Below are positions 24,901 to 36,900 of a DNA stretch of 64,000 nt, piece after piece. The notes beneath the pieces are model-generated. The model saw only the letters and a program-made list of their open reading frames with translations. It was not told the DNA's origin and searched no databases. How positions within the stretch are numbered: the stretch's first letter is position 1; every line of letters begins with the position of its first letter. Both the position numbers and the translations under genes were made by a program. The DNA is taken from NCBI GenBank assembly GCA_030789695.1, contig CM061135.1, positions 107,578,301 to 107,642,300 on the forward strand, given 5' to 3'. Source of the stretch: Scilla litardierei (taxonomy: Eukaryota > Streptophyta > Magnoliopsida > Asparagales > Asparagaceae).

Positions 24901-27900
24901 CTCTTAGTCGGTTCATGTTGTTTCACCGACCGACTAGTTGATGAACTAGTCGGTCAGTGGTTGTTCTTTGACCGACTAGTTTGCTTCAGAATAGAGCCGT
25001 TGGAGCATTTAATGCCACAATTTTTGCTCTCTTTCCTCTATCCTATATATACTTGGAGTGCTGCATTCATTGCACTCAAGGCTGATATTAAGAGAAGTTT
25101 AGAGATCAAAAGAGAAGCATTCAATCTCATTCAAAGCTGATTCATTTCCATTCAAGAATCTCTTCATCACTCTTATTTCAAAAGAGAGATTCATTGATTG
25201 TGAGCCTTCCAAGCCAAGTGCTTGATTCTAGGTCAACAACATCCACCTAGGACTCCATTGCTGGTCATCTACTTGGAGCTAGGGTTTGGTGCCTCTTCAT
25301 CTTCCCCAAAATCCGTTTTGCCCTAAATCGTAAGTTTACTCAAGGCATATGATTTTGTCGGTAAGAATTTCTATTTCAATTTACATTCATATTGTAAGTG
25401 TTTTACTCTCGGTTGTGATAACTTGTTTATGATCCCGGGTTGTGGGAGTCACATTTCGATTTGTGTATGATTTGATCTTGTAGAGGTTTTCTACAAGAAT
25501 TTCATAGTGCAAATCTTGAGTTAGGTTTTCTAACTCAAGTATCCGGAGGGGATCCGGGTGGTTGGGACGTAGGATCACCGGGAACAAGTCGGGAAGACTT
25601 GGGTGGATCCGAACCCGTTAAATTGCTTGATTGTGATTGTCCGTATTTCCGCATTGATTGGTAGAGTTTGCAAGATAATTAGGAAGTATCCTCTTAATTA
25701 TTTTAAAGTACTATTCACCCCCCTCTAGTATTTGTGCAGTAGCTTAGCAGGGCATTACAGTTACACCTAGATCAGCATGCACGAGGCTGACCAAGAGCAT
25801 ACATACTTCTTGACAGACTGATGGTTGTACTGTTACAAGGTTATACCCTTCGGTACGAAGGATGTTAAGGGTACATACCAGCATCTCGTCAACAAAATGT
25901 TCACTGAACAAATGACCAAATCATAGAAGTTTATGTCAATGACAAGCCGGTCAAGTCCCCAGAAGCAGTCAATCATGTAATCGACATGGAGGAGACCTTC
26001 ACCATACGACGGATGTACCACATGAAGCTCAACCCGAGCAATTGTCTTCGGTGTGGCTTCCGAGAAGTTCTTAAGCTTCATGGTCCATCACCGAGGAATC
26101 GAGCCGAACCCAAAAAAGATCACATCATGATCAACATGTTGTCCCCCACCATGGTACAAGACGTACAGTGCCTCACGGGATGGGTCACCGCCCTCAACAG
26201 GTTCATCTACATGGCAACGAACAAGTGCATGCCCTTCTTCAAGGCGCTGTCTTAAAGGCACTGAAGAAAGGGAAGGGTTTCCAATGGATGGAGGAGTGTG
26301 ACTGGCCTTCGCTCAGCTCAAGGAGTACATGGGCCGACCTCTGCTCCTTTCCAAGCCAAAGATATGGAGACACTACTACTCTATCTCGCTCTCCAAGAGC
26401 GCAGTTAGCAAGGTCCTCATCTGAGAGAAGACGGTGGGAAGTGGCCCATTTACTATGTCAAAAGGTCACTCTTGGATGCAGAGACCGGATTCTAGATAGA
26501 GAAGCTGGCTTTTACATTGATAATGGCTACTCGGAAGCTCAGACCCAACTTCCAGGCGTATACCATAGCAGTCCTAACGACCTACCTGCTACGCCAGATA
26601 CTCCTAAGACCAGACACATCAGGGTGTATCGTTAAGTGGGCGATTGAGCTCGAAGAATTCGACATCTGATTCAAGCCACATACAGCTATTAAGGGTCAAA
26701 CCTTATCTGGCTTGTGGTCAAGTGCGACTACGACCCCGGGTTCTCTCCATGGGACCTGGTCGAAGATCAGATGGTATGGATCATCTATGTAAATGGCTCC
26801 TCCACTGAACAAGTTTCAGGAGAAGGCATGCTTTTGTTGAGCTCAAAAGGCATCCATCTTCCATACGCCCTCAGACTCAGCTTCAAAGCCTCCATTAATG
26901 AGGCCGAGCATGGGGTCCTTATTGTGGGGCTCATGTTGGCTAAGGAGATTGGCCTGGCAAAATCCGGACTGACCCCTAACCTAGTGAGACCCTAAGACCC
27001 CAGCACCGAACTCTAGCACTCGACCCAAGACGTGATACGTGCAAACAGAGCTCAGCACGCGCTGGCAAGACTCTAGGGTCCTAGCACCGACCTCTAGCCT
27101 CGACCCAGGTCGTACTATGTCCAAACAAATCCCTCAACCCGGGCTGGGGCCCGCGCTGGCGAGACTCGATTCAGGTCGTGTTATGTCTAAACAAAGCTTG
27201 GGACCCACTAGTCAACCCCAAGGTCACGGTCACAGCGTTAAAGACACTTAGCACTTGGCTCATGTCGACTAATTCCAACAAAAGCCATAGCCCAGGCAGG
27301 GGCCCTTACTGGTCCGAGCCCAAATTTCCAATGCTTGTAAACAGCAGTTGACTCAGGTCGTGCTAAGGCAATCAACACTTGTGCTCATAAGTCCAAAACA
27401 GCCTCTAGCCCATACGTCCCCTGGGACGACACCAAGCTCCCATTGCAGATGTTAAATCGAAGGCAAGTCCACAGCACAGGTGGGAGCTATGGGTTTGACC
27501 TCAAAGCTATAAGCCAAGGCCGCAAAGCAACAGGAGTTGCAGATCTCTCACTCAACAGACTAAGGAACCAAACATTGATATAAGCAGAGACATCCTACAG
27601 CTCCAGTTTTAGTCTCCCGAGTTTTAGATCGACATATAAATAACAGCATATCAAGCCGAAAGCACAAGATTGAAGTAAAGAAGTAAGAAGTTGGAAATTT
27701 TTTCCATTCAAAAAGGGGTTCTATAAAACATTTTTCGACTGCTTCGCGTAGCGAATAATTCATTTCAACAAAAAGAGAACTAAACACCCTACCTGGAGGC
27801 AAGGGAAGCAACAACAGGCACAACAACAGTAGGAACTTTAGCAATGACAGCAGGAGTTCCAACATCGATAGTCAAGGTGACCAAATGGCCCGTCGGCCCG

Positions 27901-30900
27901 CCCTGCCCGGTCAACCAGCCGACCCGGCCCGGCCCGGTCCCGGCACCATTGACCGGGCCGCGGGCGAAGGCTGGCCCGACGCCAGGGCCGGGCTTCCTCT
28001 CACCTTTTGACCCGCCGGGCCAGTCCGGGCAAATTTTTATTTTTAATATAGCGCGTGTGGCTGTCGCTGGTAACGGTCAAGGCCCCCAAAGGGCATTTCG
28101 GTCATGTTCAGGCAAAAAGACCAAAAAAAGGGTCATTTTGAGGGGGTTTTTTGGTCTTTTTACACCCAAATAATTCCTATAAATTGCTCCATACCTCTCA
28201 TTTTTTCACAACTCTCAATCTCACATAAGTTCATACTCTATATTCTCATAAACTCTCTTGGATTTAAGCACCAAGTCTCAACTCTCTGTCAAGGCGTGCT
28301 CTCAAGTCTCAACTAGCAATCTCTGTTCGCTCTCAACTCTTTATCAATTAGCAAGCTCCTTCCGCTCTTAAGCCTCTACTCCACTCGCAACCCTGCAATC
28401 AGGTTACTTTAGATTTAATTTTATTTATGAATTAGTATATGGCTGGACCAAACGACAGTATGAATATTAACATAAACTTTAACAACACTGAGGAATATGA
28501 TAATCTTACGAGGATAATCCGCAACTCTATAACCCTATAAAAACACCTGACTTTGCTGATGTGTCACAAACTGAAACACAAGACTGGTTCGATACTAATA
28601 ATCTTAACATAGTAGTATTCGATGTAGCTGCTTATACTTCTTCTGTACAGACTTCTTCTATGCACGCTTCTACTCCTGCACAACCTACTAATCCTATTGT
28701 TCACACTTCTACACAATAACCCAACCCAAATCACGAAAATCTATGATTTGACAGCACTTTGCCCATGAAACTGTCCCTAGCAAAACCGCCGAGCGAGCAG
28801 TTTGCAAAATCTGTAAAGCAATTTTAATTGCAAACCTTCCGACGAAACAACACACCTTAAGAGACACATAGAATCTCACGAAAAAAGAGATTTTAAACAG
28901 ACCACTTTAAACTTATCTGCATCTTCTTCCTTTCTATTTAATTTCTCATAAAATGCTGAGACAATGAGAAAAAAGATGGCTAGATTGGTTTCATGCTGAA
29001 AACCGATCGCAAAATAAAAAGGACCTTCCGAAAATTCCGACGAAGAAGAGACAAAAGATGTGTAATTTTTATTTCTTACGTGTATTATCATTTCTTATTT
29101 ATATTAGAGTTCTTTTTTGGCTATTGTATAAGAGGTAAGGCCGGTCGACTTAAGTCCCCCCTCAAAAAAATTTATTTAAAAAATTTAAAGGTTCAACCCG
29201 TGACCTTCGAGAATTTCAGTGTTAAATACTTTTCTATCCGATACTGTATCTATTTAGTAATAAAAGAAGTTAATTTTTTCTCATTTTTTTAATTTCTATC
29301 TACTTACAAAATACTATCTATTTGTAATTTTTTAATAAAACATTATGTTTTTAAAAACTATCTTTCTTTAAAAAAATATGCTATGTTTAAATATTATATA
29401 ATGTTTAAATATTTTTTCATTTTTAATGAATTTTAAAGAATTTTAAAGAATTTTAAAAAAAATTAAGTTTTTTTAATTTTTTTATTATAATGGGAAAGCC
29501 CGGGCACCGGGAATTTTCATTTCTTATGTGTATTATCATTTCTTATTTATATTAGAGTTCTTTTTTGGCTATTGTATAAGCGGTAAGGCCAGTCGACTTA
29601 AGTCCCCCTCAAAAAAATTTATTTAAAAAAATTTAAAGGTTCAACCCGGGACCTTCGAGAATTTAAGACTTAAATACTTTTCTATCCAATACTGTATCTA
29701 TTTAGTAATTAAAGAAGTTAATTTATTCTCAATTTTTAATTTCTATCTACTTACAAAATACTATCTATTTGTAATTTTTAATAAAACATTATGTTTTTAA
29801 AAACTATCTTTCTTTAAAAAAATATGCTATGTTTAAATATTATATATTGTTTAAATATATTTTTTCATTTATAATGAATTTTTAAGAATTTTTAAGAATT
29901 TTAAAAAAAAATTAAGTTTTTTTAATTTTTTTTTATTATAATGGGAAAGCCCGGGCACCGGGCCGGGCTTCCCTAAGCTAGCCTCTTCTCAGTCCGACCC
30001 AGACCATTTGTTCAAACTGGCCGGCCCGGCCCATGACCCGGTCAAAGCCCGGCCAGGCTCATGCTCGGGCTGGGTCGGGCTTTTGGCCACCATGAAGCGA
30101 CAGCATGGGAGGTCTCCTACGCCGACAGAAAGGAAAGCATGATTTCGTGAGCTGGATGCGTCACCAGGAAGACGTCTCTCACATATTTCACCCCGGGGAC
30201 AAAGGAAACGTCGACCCGAATCTCGACCTTCTTCAGCTCGACCAGGTATGCCTCAACCATTTCGGCCACACGAGCTTTAACCTTTTCCCAACTAGGCCTG
30301 ATGGGCCTCAGCCATCTCGGTTGACCAATCCTAGAAACTCTGCTCTGCCTTCTCCAGCTCCTCCTACAGCTGGGAGATCCTGACATCCTTCTCGTCAACG
30401 TACTTGGTGAGACGAGATATGGCTTCGACAGATTCCCTGCATTCTCTCCTTAGCTCTGCAAGCTCCGCCAACTGAAGCTGGAACCTCGCCTCTTGGAGCC
30501 TCAAATCTCAAGAACAAGCCAGATCCACCAGCTCAACCTCGACCCCCTCAGCCTTTGAAGCTCATCCTCGGCAACGAGGGTCTTCCTTTAGAGGGCCTAG
30601 ACCCCCCTGCAGGCCACCAATCTCGGCATATCCCGCTGCATGCTCCAAAGCCAATCTCTTCAGCAAGGGAGCAAGCACGATCCAGCACGATCCTTCCTAA
30701 GATGATAACTACGGAAAAAGCGAACCAACCCCTTTTGAGCCTGAGCAAAAAACGAGAGAAAGGTTGGTGCAAAATCAAGAAACAAGATCAGTGACTACAA
30801 CGGAGGAAAGCATATCTGGCTTATACTCTGTAACGCCTCAACAAATCTCCTTAACTCAATTTCGAGGAGACTGCCCTCCTTACGAGTCTCCCCAATCATG

Positions 30901-33900
30901 TAGTCGAGGGACGCTTCGTAGATCCACATCGACCTCCTCTCGCTCTTCAACCTCTGAGGGGCTTCCGTTTGGGCTACTTCGGGCAGAGATGGACCCAAGC
31001 CCTTGTCTGGAGCTCCTACCAACTGTTGCTTCTTCTACAGAGGCTCAAAAGGAGTGGGCTCCACACATGACGGCTCAGAAACGAGACACGTTTGGGCACC
31101 TTCCTCTTCCCCTCCTTAAAAGCTCGGCCAAGGAGCGGCTGTCATCATCGGCCTCGTCCTTCGAGTCGAGGTGGATCACCATGGGGGCCACCACAACTTT
31201 GCTCTAACCTCCGAATCTGAGGCAAATCCGCTTCATGAGGAGGAGCACAAGCAGCAACAGAAGTGCGATGGTCCAAAGATCTTGGAGCCTACTTATTGCT
31301 CCTAGCTTTCAAAGCAGGTACAGCTAAAGAATTGACCCCACGGGGGTAGCGACAGACGTCCCCTCTTTTGATCCCTCAGGTCGGACGGCATGGGTTTGTT
31401 AGAGGACGGCCTCTCAGGTCGGACGGCATGGGTTTGTTAGAGGACGGCCTCATAGACCCATTTCTTCCCGACAGGATTCAGACTGAAACCATCCATTTTT
31501 ACAAAATAAAAGATGGAGAAGTTAGTGTCATGGTAAAAAAATTCAAAACTTTCGACCTCCAGCAGCTTCTGAGCTAGTACTTGCTAGCAATATAAGGAGC
31601 CTCATCCAGCTCCCGGTTCTCCTCGGCATACATCGCCTGTCACGACTGAACTAGCTCTCGCAATAGAGCGGCATATGATCTTGTAGCAACAGGTCGGGTG
31701 GCCAACCGCACCCACCAGCCCAGCTCATTCCTATTGACCAACATCAAAATGGTATCCTGGTCCCACTTACACGGCTCTACCCAAACTGGCGTGACACTCT
31801 TCTTCGGCTGGGACAGGGGTTCGCTAAAGCTTTCCCAATCCTCCATGACCCATAATCACTTCTCCTTCCACTGTTTGTTTCCTGCCAGCTTCTCTTATAA
31901 GATCCTTAGAGCCCCAACTCGGCTACTAAGGTAGTACTGTCTGTGGGTGATCTTCTTCAACTCTGACACCGCGTGCACCAGCACAGCCGACAGACATCCC
32001 TTGTCGTAAGAGGCAAACATAGTAGCCGAAGCGACTAAGCTCCAGAAGCAGTTCGAAGTTAGCTAGCACAACGCCAGGTTGGAGAAATAGAAGAAGTGCT
32101 AAAGGAGACGGTTAAAAGGGAGGCGAAGCCCTGCCTTGAAGTGCACGGAGCTCAGCACGATCGCCCACTAAGGATGTCAGTCAGGATTTCCTACCAACTC
32201 GTGTGAAAGTATCAGGCGTACCGAGTGGATCCAATACCTCTCCCTAAACAATACCAGGTTAGCCGTACGCAACTTAGACCTGCAACTTAGACCTGAATTC
32301 TAATGCTCAGAAGTTTGGCAACCTCTCCCGAGTTATCTTTACTCCTTTGTCTCGGTGGTCGGCAATTCTAACCGCATCAAGGGCGTTGAAATCTCAAGAA
32401 GGAGGCTACAATGGCCCAGCAGGAATACGATGGCCGAACGAGGAGCCCACTAGATGTTGGGCAGGCACCATCAGAGGGGGGGTGCAATTGGAGTGACTAG
32501 TCGGAGGGAAGCAGATTGAATGGCCCCGTGAATCCGAGCACCACGACGATGAGCTGACAACCTCACCACCACAACCGTGAATCTAGCCGGCCTTCTAACT
32601 CTGGAATCCACCACGTTCTCACATTAATGTGAACCCCGTCAGGAATGACGAGACCCAACGGCAAAGAGGAACCCAAAATCGTTCTACAATCAGAATTTGG
32701 AAGGAGACCTTGAACCGTTGTTACGGCAAAAGCAAGAACCTTGGTAAATATGACATCAACCCGTTGCTTATTGCGTAACAAGAACCTCGGAATAAGGAAG
32801 ACGCCACAAACAATGGTGAAAATCCGCTTGATAAGTCGGTGGAAATCTGCTTGATAAGTCGATGGTGAACGTCACGGGAAATTCCGATAAGTTCGAATAA
32901 TTCTTCAAAAAGAACAAAAGAGAAATTCTTTTAGAAATTTCGACCGAAAAATAAACTGTCTTCTCCATTGCTTAGATGCCTTTTAATAGGCTAAAATAAC
33001 AAGGAAGTTCCTAACTTTTAGGCTAAAATCGGCCTATTAATTGGATGATCACATGCCCAAAAAATAGAAAAGGAAAGTAATTATCTAGGCATTCAAGCCT
33101 TCCAAAAATAAAAAGGAAAGTAATTATCTAGGCATACAAGCCTTCCAAAAATAGAAAAGTAAAGTAATTATCTAAGCATGCAAGCCTTCCAAAAAGAGTA
33201 TATTGGCATGCAAACCTTCCAAAAAAGATTAATCATAAACATGCCAATTTACTTACTGAATTTAAGCTAGCCGTAGTAGGGTTCTTCTAGAACTTGTATC
33301 ATGTTGAGCCATCTTTGTTGAACGCATGGCTCATGCTCAATGGGCCTCTATGAATTTGTTTGAGCCCAAATCTCTTGAATCAACCAGTTGAGTACATCTT
33401 TGAACTTCTTTGCTCGCGAGCGCGTAACTGATCCAATTGGAACTTGAACTTGATCATTTGAAGTTGTCCTATGATTTGCATCATTCCCTCCTCTTGAAAA
33501 GGATTTGTCCTCAAATCATCACCTACATCAAAAGGACTAAAATCAATAATATTAAATGTAGCACTTACATTGTTCTCACAAGATAAATCTAACTTATAAG
33601 TGTTGTCATTGATGCGCTCTAGGACTTGGAAAGGACCATGTCCCCTTAGAATCAATTTTGAGCGTCTCTGTTCTGGAAATCTCTCCTTTATCGTATGCAA
33701 CCATATCGAATCTCCAGATTCCAAGATTAGCTTTAGCACAATTTTAGAAAACACACAAGAACCATGCAACTCATCTAGCATATCATCTAAGTGAGGAATA
33801 TGCTAACGATACCTCACCGTCATGTTGTTGATGGCTCGACAATCAACGCACATTCTCCACGTCCCATCCTTCTTAGGTACAAGTAAAACTGAAACAACAC

Positions 33901-36900
33901 ATGGGCTCATGCTCTCCCTCGCGTACCCTTTCTCTAACAACTCACTTATATGTCGTTGAAGTTCCTTTGTCTCCTCGGGATTGCTCCTATAGGCCGGTCG
34001 GTTTGGAAACGTCGCACCAGGAACAAACTCAATCTAATGTTCAATCCCTCGGATTGGAGGTAACCCATGTGGTGTTTCTTCAGGAAAAACATGTTAGGGT
34101 TTCTATCATGCATAACTAGTTTATACGCAGCGGAAAATAGAAATCTACCAAGATCCATGCGTTTCTAATTGATTCGAATAGATTACTAACCTTTGTGATG
34201 ATCTAAATCTATCGGATTATAGGTGCTGCTCTACGAACGACTAGCCTCAATTGGTATCCACACACGAACGTCACGAACAGGAATTGCGAGGGTGCTAGCT
34301 CCTTCTCTGCAACTAGGGTTTCTCTCGCTCTTTGTTTTTCTCAAAAACGGAGGAGATAGATTAAAAACGTAAACTGAAAATCATCTTCTTATATCTTATA
34401 TAGAATCTCACGTTAACCCCTTAACGCATTTCAGTTACAAAATATCTTTAGGATAATATCGTATATTATCTGTTAACTACTTAACGCGTTTTGTTACGCG
34501 ACGATATCTTAGGGATATATCTTAACGAGATACAATATCTGTCAGTAAAGATATTTTGCCTTATTGCGAATTTCAAATCAAATTCGAAATCATGTTTAAA
34601 ACCTATCGTATCCATTACGTTCTTTGTGTGCGACCTAATAGGCTCATATCAAATTGGCAGTGGGCTTAATCCCATTAAAAGCCCACGAGTCATAATTGTT
34701 CTCTAGCAAGACATTATGACTACCCAATTAATATGAATATCGTTAGTCCGATATTAACCTAACCAATAGCACATGTCATAATCCTTTTGTCACACGATAT
34801 ATCTTATTTGAACATAAGTCACGGACAGTGTCATACTTGTTTAAATATTTAATTTCTCACGTACTAAGTAGACTGATAAAATCAAATGACATTCATTTGA
34901 GCACGGCCATGCATTTCTCGGTCCTGCTTATCGAGTAGGCCATTAGATATCTCTCTCATAGGAGAGGGACAAATTCCATCTTGTTCATTCACTTTCCTCT
35001 GCATAATTCACATCATATTCAATCATAACCTTTATGATTATCTGATTAAAGATAACGTTTGATTATGTCAAAACACGATGTTCCTTATGTAGGAAACTGT
35101 GATGAGCTCAGGTCTAAGGATTCTATGACATAACTATTATGAGATCATTTATGACATTAATCCATGTAATGATCTCATAGCGAGTCTATCCAGTACATGT
35201 TCTCCAACAAGTACATATAAGTTTGATTTGTATCACCATACATATAATTATCTCATAATTATCAACCAAACGCATACTAGTCTTAATTCTTTATTAAACC
35301 TTTAATGATGAATGACTAGGGATGCTTAGAATAACATAAAACAGCTATTCAAACATTATTATAAAGAAACATGCAAGCAATATAACAATAACAATAAGAG
35401 AAACATTTTATAAATGAAAATGACATAACATAAAGTTCCAAATATTTGCCTAGGGCAAAACCACTAACAAAACATTCTCATATTCCTGCAAAAGAGAAAC
35501 AATAGAACTAGGCAAAGCAAGGTCAAATTCGTTAGTATTTAAAAATACCTCTTTGTACAAAAGTACAATCATTGGCTGATTTGAAAACATTGCTCGCTTA
35601 ATTTCACTCATTTTTGCATAGAAATTCTTCTCTCTAATTTTCTCTCAATGGCCAAATTTTGATTTTCTTTTTCTCTCTCATTTTTCTCGTCCTCTCTCTG
35701 ATTTTCACTCTTTCTTTTGTTCACTCTCTTTTTTTGCAAACTCACGTAATCCTCATATACTTGTTGTGGTGTCAATGGTACAAGAGTGATTGATTGTTGA
35801 TTAATTACAAAGGAGTATTTGTTCGTAAAGCCATCATGCATCACATGCCTATCAAACTGCCATGGATGCCCTAGCAATAAGTGTCCTGCTTGCATCTGAA
35901 CTACATCACACAATACTTCATCTTCATATTTACCTATCCGGAATGCAACTAACACCTGCTTGTTTACCATTACCTTACCACTATCATTTAACCATTGCAA
36001 CTTGTACGGTCTAGGATGCTTTAATATGAGTAGTCCCAATTTCTCCACCATTGTTGTACTTGCAACATTAGTACAACTACCACCATCAATAATCACATTG
36101 CATACCTTGTCTTTGATGTAGCACCTTGTATGAAAGATGTTCTCTCGTTGCACTTCTTCACCTCCTTTTGCTTGCATGCTCAATGCTCTCCTTGACACCA
36201 ATGTCAATGCATCAGGTGCTAAACATTCCTCCTCGAGATCGTCTTCTAATGGTGGCATGTCATCATGGTCAGAATCTTCATTATCGGTCACAATTTCACC
36301 AGTCTTCTAACACCATGACCTGCTTATTTGGGCATTGACTTGACATATGTCCCCAGCCATGGCATTTAAAACATTTAATGTCACAATTTCTAGAGGTCGA
36401 ATGGTCTGATTTACCTTGAGGAATGCGATGAATATCCTCAGACTTAGGCTCAGGTTTGGGCATTTGTGGCTTGTCCATCTTCTTTGTATAACTCGATTTC
36501 CAAGATGTAGAACCGGAATTATAGGCTATACTTGAACCACCCCTCCTCTTGAGTTGTTTCTCCACTTCGATGGCCATGTGCACCATGTCTTCCAACTCCA
36601 CATAATGTTGCATTTCTATCTTATTATGAATTTCCCGATTTGATCCATGTAAGAACCTAACCATTGTAGCCTCTCTCTCTTCCTCTACATTAGCCCGGAT
36701 CATAGCAGTCTTCATCTCCTTATAATAATCTTCTATGCTCCAGCTTCTTTGCATAAGACCTTGAAGCTTATTGTATAACTCTCGATAGTAGTAACTAGGA
36801 ACGAACCGCTTTCTCATTACCGTTTTCATCTCCTCACATGTCTCTATTGGTCGTTCTCTATTTCGTCTCCTGTTTGTAACAAGCCGATCCCACCAAGTAA

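Larger units (their letters stand above)
27876..30091 (+). mobile_element. hAT-type transposon remnant with BED zinc-finger fragment
   Basis: Imperfect terminal inverted repeats (GGTGACCAAATGGCCCG at 27876; GGTGGCCAAAAGCCCG on the minus strand ending at 30091) enclose GC-rich GGCCCGG ends and an AT-rich core. A TATA-like CCTATAAATTG lies near 28174. I find no convincing 8-bp target duplication with these ends (ATAGTCAA versus ATGAAGCG), so the ends may be off by some bases. Confidence 0.6.

Noticed and set aside
24476..24985. CRISPR-like or satellite array
   Set aside because: Units alternate in orientation, spacers are irregular, and the array is bounded inside a typed LTR with TSD in its sister copy. 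It is a U3 repeat of a plant retrotransposon.
27868..30099. 8-bp target duplication for the hAT remnant
   Set aside because: With the best terminal repeats the flanks are ATAGTCAA and ATGAAGCG. They do not match, so I do not claim a duplication.
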